DNA from: Sclerodactyla briareus
Taxonomy: Eukaryota; Echinodermata; Holothuroidea; Dendrochirotida; Sclerodactylidae
Assembly: GCA_026419785.1 (NCBI GenBank)
Contig: JAODTK010001122.1
Span: 148,042 to 212,041 of the forward strand
Length of the DNA: 64,000 nt
Reading direction: 5' to 3'
Shown in pieces: positions 19,991 to 34,000 of the stretch. The stretch's first letter is position 1, and every line of letters begins with the position of its first letter. The notes below the pieces were generated by a model, which saw only the letters and a program-made list of their open reading frames with translations, was not told where the DNA came from and did not search any database. The translations under genes were made by a program, and so were the position numbers.

Positions 19991-20801
19991 TTCTTGAACT
20001 TGAATGTTCAATTGGGTAGTGATTTTTCAGCTTTTTAACAGATTTTTAAAATGTTCTGGTTTGGTTTGAGCTACAGCACCGTGTGGCAAACTCTGCAGGG
20101 AATTGACATTCAGCATGGGGATCTTCATTCACCCTCAATCTTTTTTGCTCCGAGGGCTGCTTTGTCCACCCCCACTCATCTTGACTCTCATATACCGAGT
20201 CATCACAGGATTAAGCCTCACAAGGACAGTCTCTTTGGAAATCTGCGGAGAGGCCCTGAGCACAATGATGAACACTCTTGTGACATGATATATAGTGGTG
20301 GTCATTGTGATGAAGGTGAGTGAAGATTACCACCACAATACATGCAAAGTCGTATTGAAATACTCTTCAGTAATCCATTGTGAGTGCCAGTGGTTTACCT
20401 ATCTACAATTTTCCCTTAGAGTCGGCCCTTTCTCACAAATGGAAATTTGGTATTTTGGACTTGCGAACAAGGTGAAGCCGATCAATCACTACCTCTGTAT
20501 TTTTTAGATACTAATGGTAATGTATAAATAAAACTACATTTATGTTGATGAAATTGGGACCCAATCCCACATCTGTTGAGGAGGGCAATCCTGAAACCTC
20601 TTTTCGGAGGGGGCGAGATATGTATATCAGCAACAGACAATTCCCATAGGGAGTGCACTGCATGAAATATGACAGTGCCGAGTCCACTTCTTCCCCACCT
20701 CCTAGTGGCTTTGTAAACAGGATAGGCGCACCTTAAAAAGTCCATTGAACTGGGAGAAGAAGATTTGTTTTTGTAGGGCACCGATGTTTTTCCCTACCAT
20801 T

Positions 20802-20820
20802 TTTTTTTTTTTTTTTTTTT
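20802..20820. repeat. Poly-T tract
   Basis: Nineteen or more T in a row; possibly the poly(A) tail of a minus-strand insertion, but no element body was assigned. Confidence 0.85.
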
Positions 20821-20849
20821 AGTCGAGGAATCTATGCAGTCCTGCCAGT

Positions 20850-21960
20850 GGGTGTGTAGTAATGTATGTATGTATGTGTTTGTGTGTGTGTAATGTGGGT
20901 GACTCCTGTCTTTTGAACACAATAACTTGACCACCCTGTATGTGATGAAGCCATACTGGTGTATGTTTCCCCATGGATGAGTACATGAACCCTAGTGTTT
21001 TGGGTCATGTCAGATGTCAGCTGAGGTCACCATAGTTCAAAGTCTAAAACCCTGTGAACACGATAAGTCCAAGGATATGTTGGTCTGATCAGGTTCAAAA
21101 TTTGGTGTGCACTTTCTTATTGGGGAGTAAGGAACCTATTGTTTTTGGTTTAGGGTTCGGGGTGAATTTTGGTCCGAAATAGTAAACTTTGTGAAAAGTC
21201 AATATTGCCATTTTGGCTTGTGAACACGATAACTCACCCCACCTGGATTAATGAAGCTCATTCTTTGGTATGGTTTTCCCCATGATGAGTACATGAACCT
21301 AATGTTTTGGGGTCATGTCAGAGTTCATCTGAGGTCACCAGAGGTCAAAGTCTGAAAACCGTGTGAACACGTAAGTCCCGAACGGTTTGGTCTGTCAGGT
21401 TCAATATGTTTTTAACTTTCTTATGGGGATTACAGGAACCCTATTGTTCTGGATCTAGGTCAGGTGATTTGGTCAAAATAGGGAATTTGTGAAACGGTTA
21501 ATGCATTTGGGCCATTTGGCTGTGAGCACGATAAACCTCACCCTGATGGATAAAGCTCATACTTGGTTTGGTGGTGTTCCCCATGATGAGTACATGGAAC
21601 CCTATTGTTTTGGGGTCGGTCAGAGGTCCATCTGAGGTCACCAGCGGTCATGTCTTAAGACCTTGTGAACACGATAAGGCCAGATGGTTGGTCTGATCGG
21701 GTTGCAAATTTGGTGTGTAGCTTCTTATGGGGAGTACAGGGACCCTATTGTTTTTGGTATAGGTCGGGGGTGAATTTCGTCAAAAATAGAAAATTTGTGA
21801 CAAGTCATAATTTCTGGCAATTTTGGCTTGTGACACGATAACTCACCCCACCTGGATTGGATGAACCTCCTACCTTGGTTGAGACCATAGTCAAATTCTG
21901 AGATCCTTGAAATAGTGTGTAGCTGTCTGTACAAGATATAGGAACCCTATTGGTTGGTAA
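20850..21960. repeat. GTCA-rich satellite, units near 300 bp
   Basis: Four imperfect units start near 20,920, 21,225, 21,525 and 21,830. They share TGTGAACACGATAA, CCCCATGATGAGTACATG, GGTCATGTCAGAGGTCA, CATCTGAGGTCACCAG and TTATGGGGAGTACAGG. The array is led by a TATG/TG microsatellite. Related arrays are at 51,230 and 62,390. Confidence 0.85.
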
Positions 21961-21999
21961 AATAAAATGGGGATTTTGTCAATGTTATGTTTCCCCAAT

Positions 22000-24750
22000 G
22001 AGCTGGTTACACTCTCCCATTTGCTTTGAGTCCTCGCTATAGGTTGTCAGGAAAGTCAAGGAATCACCTAGCCTTTTGGCTTTCTGGTTCTTCATGCCCT
22101 TCTGGCATATGGCATTCTTATGTTTATTATATTAGGTAAGAAATTGCGGAATAAAAAACCTCTTGGCAACAAGTCAGTCTGATGCTCATTGATATGAATC
22201 GTGGGTGGTAACAAGGAGTCATTGGGGGGCTTCTATCAAAATTCTATAACCCCCCAGCCAGTTCATTATTGCAATACGGAGGTTGATTGGCCCGTTGGCC
22301 ACTCTTGCCCATTTGATATTCTCCTCAATACTATTTCTGATTGTGACAAGGTCACCATAATTAAACACTCAATGCATCAAATCGTCCAAAGTGTGTGCAA
22401 ATTCTTTTGAGGTTGCCCGTATTTGTGGGTTGTGTTTACTGATTGTTTTATCCTGTCCAAGATTTAGATGTGATTTGCTCGGTTTTCCCCTTCTCCATTT
22501 TCCATATGCGCTGGTAAACCAAAGTTAGCAATGGCAGGGTGTATTCTCAACAAACGAGTACCCAAACAGTTGACGAAAATGTGACCATTTGCATGTAACG
22601 CATCTAACACAAGTATATTGGCCAATGCTAATTGTCATTGTTTGTGAAAGATATTCTGCTACTCACATGTGCAATTCAATTTGTGCAATTTTATCTTGGA
22701 GAAGAAACTTGGGGAAACTTGAATGGAAGTGGCAGGCAGGTTCCTCCTGCTGTTGACCATGATATCTTTTGTGTACTCATTGTTTGGAAAACACCATGCC
22801 ATTACTGCCGAATACAATCATTTCCTTTAGCAGACAAAAGTATATTCTACTCCACAAAATTCGGCCTGCAGAATCGAAGTGAAAGGAATGTTCAAGGGGA
22901 GTTGTGATTTATTTTCTATGGGTTCAGCCTTCTCTTCAAGAAACTCTGGCCCTACTGTGGAATTCGACACTGGCGATATTGACTGTTTCTTCTCGACCTC
23001 TGTCCGTGACCGTCATCCTTATGTCTCCTCCTGAATACGATATTGACCACCGCCGGATCCAACCCTAACCTTTCCCAAAACCTAGAGGAGCGGAAGATTG
23101 ATGTCCAACGTCACTGCTCACAGCTTGACTGATTCAGACGTTCGCAAATATCCTGTAGTAAACCCCGGGGAGCACACTGCATAACAGCTGAACCATGAAG
23201 TGATCCAAGACCACCCCATTGCAACTACCCGTAACAGGCCCCGTTGAAAAAAGGTCGCGGTGACTGCTGTTTTGAACCCGGAATTTTTGTGTGCACAGTG
23301 TCTACGATACCACTCCACCATTCTTCTGCCAGAGAGTTGAGCAGTTTCTTTCCCCTGAGGATCGTCTACCGAGCGTTTTCAGCACACATATGGAATCTAA
23401 AGATTGAGGTGATTGTGGTAATGCCGAGTCCATCAGCGTGGCTCAGATGGGTGTAGTAATTTCTCCCACTGCCTGTCCCAACATTTCCAAAGAATCATGA
23501 CATTAACTGTAATATGGAGGACCAGATAATCAAGATTACAAGACAAAATATTTAGGTTATCCTTATTTTCTTTTGTATTATTATTTTATAATATCATTAA
23601 CAGATTTCTTCCCAAAATAACACAACTCTTTTACAAAATAAGAACATACATTTCTCTATTAAATAATTTCATTCACAAATGTTTATAACAAAGTTGCCTC
23701 TAGAAAATTATACTTTCATCAAAATGTCCACTAATTATGCTCAAAAAGTTGTGACAAAAAATTTAGTTCCCGACACTTTTCTTTTCAAGTTTTTATTTAA
23801 GGATAACTTTCTGTTCTTTGTAAGAGAGATGCTATATATGCTATGCTGGGATAAATTGTTTACTTTGAGGTAGTATTTATAAGATGATGACTGATGCTTT
23901 TGCTAATTCTATTCAGTTATCTCCATGTGTGATGGGTAGTCCAAAAAGTTGTTGACATAGTAAACCTCAGACTGACATAATTAGTTTGTTCTCTAGTAAA
24001 CTTCTGATTACAGATATTATTAATATTACCTTTAATAAGTCTGATACAACCTAAAACAGTTGACCATTGTTGAACGTGAGAATCAATCCAGGACCACCAC
24101 CACTACGAAAATTGAATAACACACCAACATGCCCCTGCTAAACAAACAAAAACAAACACAAAAGAGTAATGGAACACTAACTGTGAGGGTAAGTTTTTGA
24201 ATATTGAATATTAATGTATCACAAAAATGACATTTACTATAATTGATCTGAAATAACACTCCGCACATTATTTGAATTGGTGAAAACAGTAATGAACAAC
24301 AAAAACTCTTGACCCTGTACTGTAAGACAGATCGCCTCATAATTATTCAAATAGCTTGGAATAGTAACGATACGTATACGCCATTTAACTCATAGTTACC
24401 AGATTCGACCGTTGTTTGAGGTTGTTAGAAAACTCATAATACTGTACCTGGTATACTATGATATTCATGAGTTGAATGGAATGTAGCATAATGTACAACA
24501 AAGGCAGAAGAGACATGTTACGGTACTTTAGGGGTATGAAAGACAGGGCGCGGTACATATTCAATAGCTTGGAAATAGTAATCTAAACCAAGAAGATGCT
24601 CTTAGTAGTAATTTTTCAATATTTTATCAAAAAGGGGGGGTGGGGCGGGGGTTTGACAAACCAATCAGAGCACGTGAGTTTGTATTAGAAACCACACATT
24701 TTGGTGTTGTGACCAATCCAGAGTTTTTTTTTTTTTTCGATGAACTTAAA
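22000..24750. other. Intergenic or 3' flank of gene B, nothing recognised
   Basis: AT-rich DNA with no supported exon. The 3' untranslated region of the minus-strand gene may lie in its right part, but I could not place a polyadenylation site with confidence. Short T runs occur near 24,727. Confidence 0.45.
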
Positions 24751-24759
24751 ATGGACTAA

Positions 24760-25050
24760 ATGGTGTTTTGGGAGACGCTGTTGTTGTTGTTTTGTGTACA
24801 TAGGGCTATGGTCATCGTCTTCCTCTTTCCCCTGATGGCCAGAGCTGGAGGCGGAGCCAAGCTCGTAATCTCCTCCAGGCGCGAGGAACGAGCCTCGTTA
24901 CTGCTCGCGACCTAATGGACCTTGGTTGTGGTCTTCTAGGGGATATTCTTTGGCTGGTACCGTGTAAGGGTCGACGGGTCGTGTCCACGGCACCCGTGTG
25001 ACCCTCGGGCTTGAGTCCACGCCATGATTTCCATCCCCTCATCGTCCGCC
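24760..25050 (-). CDS. Gene B cytoplasmic tail exon
   Basis: The acceptor on the minus strand is TTTTTGTCTGCTTCCAG. One frame reads SSPRVTRVPWTRPVDPYTVP, then AKEYPLEDHNQGPLGREQ, a TAA at 24,898-24,900, then GSFLAPGGDYELGSASSSG, GKEEDDDHSPMYTK and a Gln run. It is hydrophilic, with tyrosines in YTVP, EYPLE, DYELG and MYTK contexts, as in receptor tails. No strict ITAM or ITIM is present. The frame at the acceptor needs a shift or an acceptor about ten bases downstream. The true C terminus is not fixed. Confidence 0.55.
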
Positions 25051-28000
25051 CTGGAAGCAGACAAAAAGGGCATGAGTTGGCCGGCTAGGGAATGGATAGA
25101 GCGAGAAGAGAATGCCACTGGCATTTCTGGCCGATAAGTCCTCCCCATGGTCGGTCAGATAGATAGATATTGCTATACTGCAAAATACATCAGTCTCTAG
25201 AATAACATTCTGTATCCATGCATGATCGACGCCTGCATTAAATATAGAGGATGAGATCGTATCACAGCAGTCAGATAAAGTGTTTCATCTCAATTTGTAT
25301 TGTCGCTTCAAACTAGCTGTGGCGACAGCCCTTTTAGTTGTTGTGAGGCACCAACTTTGCCTCCATAGCACCAGCTCCATTCCTATCCAGCACCTGAGAC
25401 AGAGCCATTTAAACATCCCAATCTGATGGCCAATCTAAGTGATCTTAGTCCACCTTTGAACAATTCCACCAATGACTGACTACCAATCACTACAATGCAG
25501 TAAAACCCAAAATAAATTACGACTCCAATTTCGGGGTAGTGCGATCATGCCTTGGTCACACTATAGAGACTGCTGTACTGCACTACTGCAACAGTCACAT
25601 ACGCTGATTCGCACATAGACCTAATAATTTGCGACAAGCTGCGTTGAATCAGGTCTCTGATGCGTCTTGCACATAAACTTAATATTTCACATGTCAATGG
25701 GCAGTCCACACAAGACAACGTTAGGTCGCTGTCATGTCAAGCCATTAAAAAAAACATAGACGGCTTCCATATCAAGTCCCTGTGTATTCAAAAACTGATG
25801 TAAAGGAGTTTTCCATCAAATTCAATTTCTGTAATACTTTTCCTCCATAAGATATGAGAGTTATTATATATTCATACCAGTCTTTTATGTATATATTATA
25901 TATAATTATAGAGAGGGAATAACTGCATGTTTATTAAGAGAATCTGTTTAATTTCCACAATCATACAGGGGTTTATTACATGGCAAAATGAGAATTGAAC
26001 TACACCCTCCAGTCATGTATGCACCGGAGTGTAATAGGCCAAGAACTACACATAGGAACATAAGTTGGACTTATAGATATGACTTGTAGGTATCATGTTG
26101 AGGAGTGCAAGAAGTGATTCTAATGGTTGTATTATTATTTGGATCCGAGTCATGAAAAAAGAGATCTCATATTGCCATTAGAATGCTAGTGCACAAATTG
26201 ATGATGGACCATCCTACAACACAGCACACACACGGTCTCCCTCCATGACTGGTGGAAAATACTATATGGGGTTGGAACTGATTGCCTAAGGCGACACTTT
26301 TTCAGTAAGGTCTCTTTTCAAGCTGCCCTCTTAGGATAGGCAGGGAATTACTTAAAGGCCTGCTCTCCCGATACCACGAGACCTCTTTATCACTCACCAC
26401 ATGTCGCTCATCATGCCTTGGCTGCGACCATCTCCACATCTGATTAATGTTGGTTACTTCTGCTGCTGCTGTTAGAACTCTTGGTCCGGCAAGGAGAGAA
26501 CAAATGACAACTCGCTGTTAACCTTGGACTACTCCTCTGTTAACTTATGACAATGCTCTGTAACTATGGAATACTCTCTGTTAACTTATGGACAACACTC
26601 TGTTTTTAAAGGCCAAAGAGGCAATGTAACAGATGGCTTTAAACTAGCCACAGGTCTAAAAAGGAACGCTTCAAAAAACCACACCACTAATGCTGCATTT
26701 TTTTGTGCCAGGATAACAGGAAACAATAACGAGGCATCTACATCAGAAATTAATGATAATAATTTCGATATTCTGGAATGATTCTGGGGTTTTTATCTGA
26801 ATCTCCTCTATAGTATGTTAGTACAATATTGGTGAAGTAACATGTTTTACATTGACCTGTATTATATGGGATCTTGCGGTTCCCCCACATGATGTCACAA
26901 TGCACAATTTGCAATAGCTGGTTGTGCTGCGTATTGTACATTCAATTGGCTGAAATGCGGGACTGGACCCCAGGTTCGGCAGTCATAATTTACAAATAGA
27001 AAGCACTAAAAGTGCAGTCCGATTGCACGACCATTGGCCTTTAACTTAGGACAGCCTCTGCTAATAATGACAAACTCTTGTTAACGTGATGACAACTTGC
27101 TGTAAACAAAAAAGAGTGGCATTAGACCCCTCACAACAGTCTTTGAATAAATCCCCCAACCCTATCTCCAACTGCTAAGAGATATCTAGCCTAGCTCTGC
27201 CCCACCCTAGAAAGCTACTGTTACTCCAATTATATAACCCACCTTTTCAAAATTCTCCATTGACCCCACACGACAAAAAGTCATCCCGATACCTGTACAA
27301 GTAGCTTCAAACACCAACACAATATAGCTGGGGAATCAGACAAATGTCAGATTTGAAGACCACCGGATACAGCGCACTCATAAAAACCCACAAACTGGGA
27401 ATTCTCAACAATGGTAGAGTGCACTGCAAAGCACAATCCATATTTGCTACTAAAATACGGAGAAGAAGGCACTGTATGATGGGCCCTCTTCTACAACCTT
27501 CAATATGTGCTGCTTCATGTTAATCTGATAGCCCTATTCAACGGTACCATGATACCATCGTGTGGAGCCTATGTATTTCGATGTGTGTACATGTAAAGTA
27601 TTATCTGCAGAGGATGACCATGAAATGATGGACACTGAATGAAAATCAGACCACTATTGCAAACAAATCGAGGGACAATAATAATTTGCCCACAAAAAAA
27701 CCAAGCTTGTTTTTCTTCCATTTTTCATCTTGATGTCACTGGACCTGGGACAAAGACAGTTCCTGATGCAATACCAGCAGTAGCACAAGCCGCAGAAGCC
27801 CACGGACAACAGTTGTCCCGATGACCCAGGGCTCATCGAAGGCGCTGCTCGTCGTTCTCACCGATTGCAGGACCATATCGAAGCCGCCCCCGTTCTCTAT
27901 GCCCTCCTCCTCGTGGATAAGCTGTCATCCAGCTGACTAATAGGAGGGCAGCAGACGAGCCAGTCTACGTCAGTGGGGTCGCGGATCCAGAAGGTCACCT

Positions 28001-31000
28001 CGACAACGCCATCTACGTTTTCAGTGCTCACAAGACAACTCTTCAGATTCTGAAAAGATTTGGACAATTTTAGAGAATGGTTACATTGAATTTCTAAACT
28101 ACATGTTTGGTTCTTTATTAAAAGAATTAGTACATGAATATTTCATAAAAAGATACCAATTTACTCAATGACATTTTTCGCCTGCCAATCTACACATTCA
28201 ATCACCTCTGCCTGCAAAAAAAAAGCTGCATGTGAATTCCTGCTTCCTACTGAAAAATGAAGGACGAACGCATCCTTTTTAGGTAGTAACAAGAGTTGAG
28301 ATAAAATTTTGACTGCAAGTCTTAGAGGAGTATTATCCTATAAATCAACTATAAATACACACAATTAAGATTGACGAGGATACCTTCAGCTTCTAATCAT
28401 CTAGGTAAAAAGAAAGGAAGAATGACACTCAATATACATGCCATAGGCAGACCTCCAGTGATTAGAGTGTATGGATAATAATCATTACCAATCGTTGGCA
28501 GCATTTGAGGGCTTGGTGGAGCACGTGCCACTGGAACCATAATAGATCATTGAGTAATGATACACAAGTATTAATTACATGGAGGATGGCATCGTCGCAA
28601 GCCCCTGATCGTGAGCGGGTCAGTGCGGTCGAACGGCAGCAACGCATGACCCTCAGATGTGCTCACATTCAGGCACAATAAACACGGTCCCTATGATTTT
28701 TTAGTTCGCGGCTGGTGGGCACCATCCCTGTTTATGAAGGTTAAATCCAACTATGGCTATTTTTTTTTTATCAGGATTCATTCATCTATTATCACAGTTT
28801 CTTAGCATCTCTTGCACAATCTACAGCCAAATTGCCCTGTTATCTTAGCAAAGTGCAAATTCCTTTAGGCCAGATTCACTTTGTGCCATTTGAACCCAAT
28901 CCATGTCATCATATTGAATTTCAACAAATTGCATAACTGACAGGAGAGGTTACAAATTCTATTTGGCAACCAAGCAACTCACGTGAACGTTACACCGGGT
29001 TCTGTCAGGCAGTTACCGCTGTTATCCGCACAGTATGCATTGAGTTCACTGGCTATGTTGGCCTTGAAAACCTCCTCCATTCCCACGAACTGTACGGGAG
29101 TGAATTAATAAAATGTGTGATTAAAAACCTAGAAATCACTACGATTGTCTATTTTGAGTGCAACATATCCATGCTCTGATAGACGTCTCTGTCAGGCATG
29201 GCAGCATGTCGGTTAGACAAAGTAGAAGCAACAGTCATCATACTCACTAAAGTTATTCATTTCAGATGGATATTGAGACATGATGATGGATGGAAGTTAA
29301 CAGGGTCTCACTGCTATATTTGTGAATGGCGATAATTGATTGCAGTCACTTGTGTCATTTCTGTTGTTTGGAAGTAGTCACTCCAAACTTGAGTCACGAA
29401 CAACACTGTTCTGAAAACTAGAGTACAGAGGAGAGGAGGAGGGGGGGGGGGGGGGAGGTGTTTGGGTGGGGGGAGGGCTGTTGGTGGGTGGGTTGGCGGG
29501 TGGGGATTCAAATTCCAGGGATAACGAGGTAGTCTGCAGAACTCTTGCACTCAAAATTGAGTTAAAAAGGAAGCTATTATTGTTGTCGTTTGAGCCCACC
29601 CCTATTGTCATCATTTTTGACCATATACACCATTGTGGTCAGTATCTTGCAGTCCATGTCAATGATACTCACAGACTCAGCAGTTTCATCTGCGATCTTC
29701 ACTGTAGCAGATCCCACAGTCTCACCGTTGTTTCAACTGCAACGAAAAACCCATAAGACAGGGGGACTTGGGAGTACCAATTCACTTCTGGTCATGACCG
29801 TGTTGTGTGTCACTGGTTTTCTGACTTATTGGTTGACCACTTTATAATTCAAACCCTTTCTTGTAGTTTGCATAAAGAATATTGGGAGAATTTCAAACCA
29901 ACCACTGGGTCAGTGTTCTGTCAAAGAATGATGGAAGACGCTGCATATACAGTATGTGTGTAAATGATGACATTACAATAGTGGCTATGGAGATTCAACA
30001 ACAACTGATGACATCACAGTAGTCCCTTTGAGGATTCAACAACAACTGATGACATTACAATAGTTGCTATGAGGATTCTACAACAGATGGCTCTGCCTAG
30101 TTACAAAATGTATCATAGGCCCAGTCCAAAGTTTGTGCCAGCCGTTCATCCACCTACAGCACAGTACACAGTCACCTCATCGAGTCAATTTCAACCTCTG
30201 CATACAGACAATCTCAGCCATTCGAAAACTGACCTCAGCAAAAGTCACTCTTATTGCTGCAGAATATGTTGCATGCTCTTACTAAATACGAAAGTAATGA
30301 AAAACAAACAATTATACTACCTAGCAGCATACAGATGACATGGGTCTAGGCATATTTACATCTGTATCCGCGATTCCGTCCCCAAACGGCTGGATTCAAA
30401 TGAGCCAATTTGCAATCTGGAGACAATTTCCAAGTTGCCAGATGTATGCTGATAAGTTTAATAACTCCTCCAAACCATAACTTCCATTCCAGACACATTA
30501 GCCAACTCCTAAATACCAGTTTAACCTCTCACCACCCTGGGAATACAAATCTAGCATCCAGGATTGTACTTTCTTGCTGGTCTGTGGATTTTATCCTCTG
30601 TCAGGCAAGTACTCTATAACAGAACAAAGAACAAATTATGAGCGGTGAAACTACCTTCCAAGGACTCAAAAGTGATGGAGAACCCAGCAGCGCTGACTGA
30701 CTCGTCAGATGAGAAGAACATCCAAAACCATGCTGGAGCTGGTAGTGATCTCATGGGGACCTCTGACCCGGTCAGGGTGTACTTTGTGTTCTCAAATGGG
30801 ACGCTGCCGATGCAAACCGTAAGGAAATCAGGCTGGAGGGGTGGAAAGATGGAGAAATTGAGTCCAATAACAGGTTAGAAGGAGGATGACATCCAGTGAG
30901 AACACAAGGGCAACATATGAGGAACGCATTGTGCAGTGGGGGGGGTACAACCCAAGGGTGCCGGGTGATCCCTCAATGAGGTGCACTCGCAAAAGTGTCC

Positions 31001-34000
31001 GTTTGTGTGTTTTTGCTTTTTGTGTGTGTGTGCGTTTGCAATGTCCGTCAGATTTGTGATGTTTTTTTCTATTTTTCTCCAAAACTCATATATCCTTCCA
31101 TTGTTGAAGTTGTTGTTTCCTGACAAAGTGAATTTCCGACGATCGCTTGAATGTTTTTACTAAACACATAATTGCTCTCAAAATTAGATGGAAACTATCA
31201 AAATTGGGGAATTTAGGAGGCAAAAAAGAAGACAAATTTTGGGGCAATTTCTCATTTTTACAAGTTTTCCACTATTTTTTAAGATATTCCCTTATTCCAA
31301 TGGCTGAATGATTTCAAACTTTGTGGCAATGTAAAAGGCCCACAGATTACACTTCTATGCAATCAGCCAAAATACTACAAATGGTCAATTTTAGGGGGGA
31401 GGGGAGGAAAATGATTTTTGGCCATATTTGAGCATTTGTGAAATCTGTTCAGTTTTTGGTATATCTAGAGATTGGGAGGAGAATGATCAAAATTTCAGAA
31501 GAATGTACAAAGTAACAAAAGGTTTTTCCAGCCTTTATACTGTAAATTAACTGGAATTTCTATGAGTATTAATATTTCTTTCCTTAGGGGAATGGCTGTT
31601 TCCACATATTTGGATAAATCTTGTCCATTGCAACTCGCGAAAAGGTAGCAAGTAGGAACAAATGAATAGTTCCACATTTGCCGATGAGAATCCTGCATTC
31701 CAGGGAATTGCCCTCTTGTTTCCAACTGTAGACCACTGGATTATTTTCTCTACATGCATTACATGTGCACCACAAAGAAGGATGTTTCCACTGTTTAGGT
31801 CTTTGGAGTGATTGACCTGGGATTAACCCGGCAGTCACTGTGCTCTGTCAATCAGACATGGTGGGTCCTAGATATAAGCATTGGAAAGCAGGGGAAATGA
31901 ACAACTTGAGGGATGGAAATGGAAATCAGGCACTTTTTAAACCTAGCCTGGATATTTATTGATTCAAATCCATGATGTGCAATCAGGTAAAGCTTTCAAT
32001 CCTGATTACCTCACTAAATCATGCGGATGATTGCAGATTGAAAAGAGAAATCACTCACTCTTCAGTATGACCCAATTGAAGGAGAGTTTGGCTACCATTG
32101 AAGGTTTGGGCAAATATGTTATTGTAGGACAATATTGGGGTCTTTGTACGAGCCATGCTGAAAAAAGTAGATGTGATAGAGCAATATTTACTCCTTCCAG
32201 TAATATGTAATGAACTTACGGCATGTTTGCATGATGCATACCCATGTGTTAACCACGGTGTATGATATTAGTGTTAGGAAATGGGGGTGGGGTTAGGGTT
32301 AGTGAGGGTTAGGGGTTACGTTGGTTCAGGTGTTAGAACGTAAGTTTGGGATTATCAGTTTAATGGAATCGACCCTAACCCCCCCTCCTGCACCCCTAAT
32401 CCCTAAAACACGAATCCTACATATCCTACTACACATGGGTATACATTATGAAATCATGGTGAACTTACCCATTCTCCAGGGGGAACTGAGTAGATGAAGA
32501 GCTTGACCACCTTTGATGGTTCGGGCAGGGTGATGAAGTAACTGCACTGTAGGCTGTTGGAGTACTCGTCTGGGTAGTTTGGTGAGAGGATCACGCCCGA
32601 GGAGGCGGTGAAGGAATCAGGTCCGCATTCACGGAATGAGGCTAAAAATAAAATGAAAACTCTGCATATGACACTTGCCTGGTAAAAAATCAAATCAATT
32701 TATGGATTGAATGGATGTTAGTGAAGGCCACATTTATATACAAGTGTTATATTATGTTTTGTGATGTCTTGTAGTGTTATATAGTGTTGCATAGATAGAT
32801 AGATAGATAGATATTTATTCAATAAATGAGCCAATAAAATTACACATCGAAAATTGAAACGTTCATCAGCTCCTTCAAGAAATAGTAAAATTGATACTAT
32901 GTACAAATAATGATGAAAATACTAGAGATACAATATACAGGGTAAGGAAGATAAAAAACAGGGCAAGTTGGAAAAAAATATCACAGGTTGTTATAAAATT
33001 GACGGAGATGGAAAGAAACTGGGGGTAAACCGCCTGTTCCCTCTGAATGTACGGAGTCTGCGGTGCGATGGCAAGAAATTTAAATATGCAATGGCAGGAT
33101 GACCAGGATCGCGCAAAATGAGCTGCGTTCTACAAAGAGACCTGTTCATGTAAAGTGACTCCAGGGAAGGGAGATCAGCACCAATTATCTTTTCAGCTGA
33201 CCTGACCACTGCAGGTAATCTGCGGATATCATCTGCGTAGTATCTTTATAACAGGCAGGGGATGTAGAGGGCATTTTTAATTCCCCCCCTGTCCAAAAAT
33301 GACTCATCTATGGGCAGCTGAGCATATCTATTTGACCAAACATGGTTGAATTAGGCAGAGAATGAAAAAAGAAACCTTGATGAGGAACATGAAAAAGATG
33401 TTTTCAGAGATACCTTGTGAAGTGAGATATGGGTTATATTACGTTTTGTAGTGCTATATAGTGTTACATAGTGGCATTATAACAGGCAGGGGATGTAGAG
33501 GGCATTTTTAATTCCCCCCCTGTCCAAAAATGACTCATCTATGGGCAGCTGAGCACATCCATCTCGACCAAACATGGGTGAATTAGGCAGAGAATGAGAA
33601 GAAAACCTTGATGAAAAACACAAAAAGGGTGTTTCAAGAGATACCTTGTGAAGGGAGATATATTTTCAGTGACATCTTATGAGGCAACAGGATTAAGCAC
33701 TTGGATGACAGGTCAACAGGCACATGAGGAGAGTGATCAGTTGGCTCAAGGAGGTTTAACAACACATCGGCACGTATGACAAGCCCGGAAAAAGGCAAAC
33801 GCCGCGGACGGCCGAGAGGGTCTTATTCCAGCAGAAGGGGGAGAATCAGGCAAAACAGAACTTTGAGATGGGATCGCAGCCGGGCACGAGAAACAAGCGC
33901 TATCGTAACCACCCCCACTCCCGTTGCAACAAAACTTTTCAACGAGCAACTCAAGTCACTAGGTTGTGGTAATCGTCTTTTATCTTGTCTTGTCTCAATG

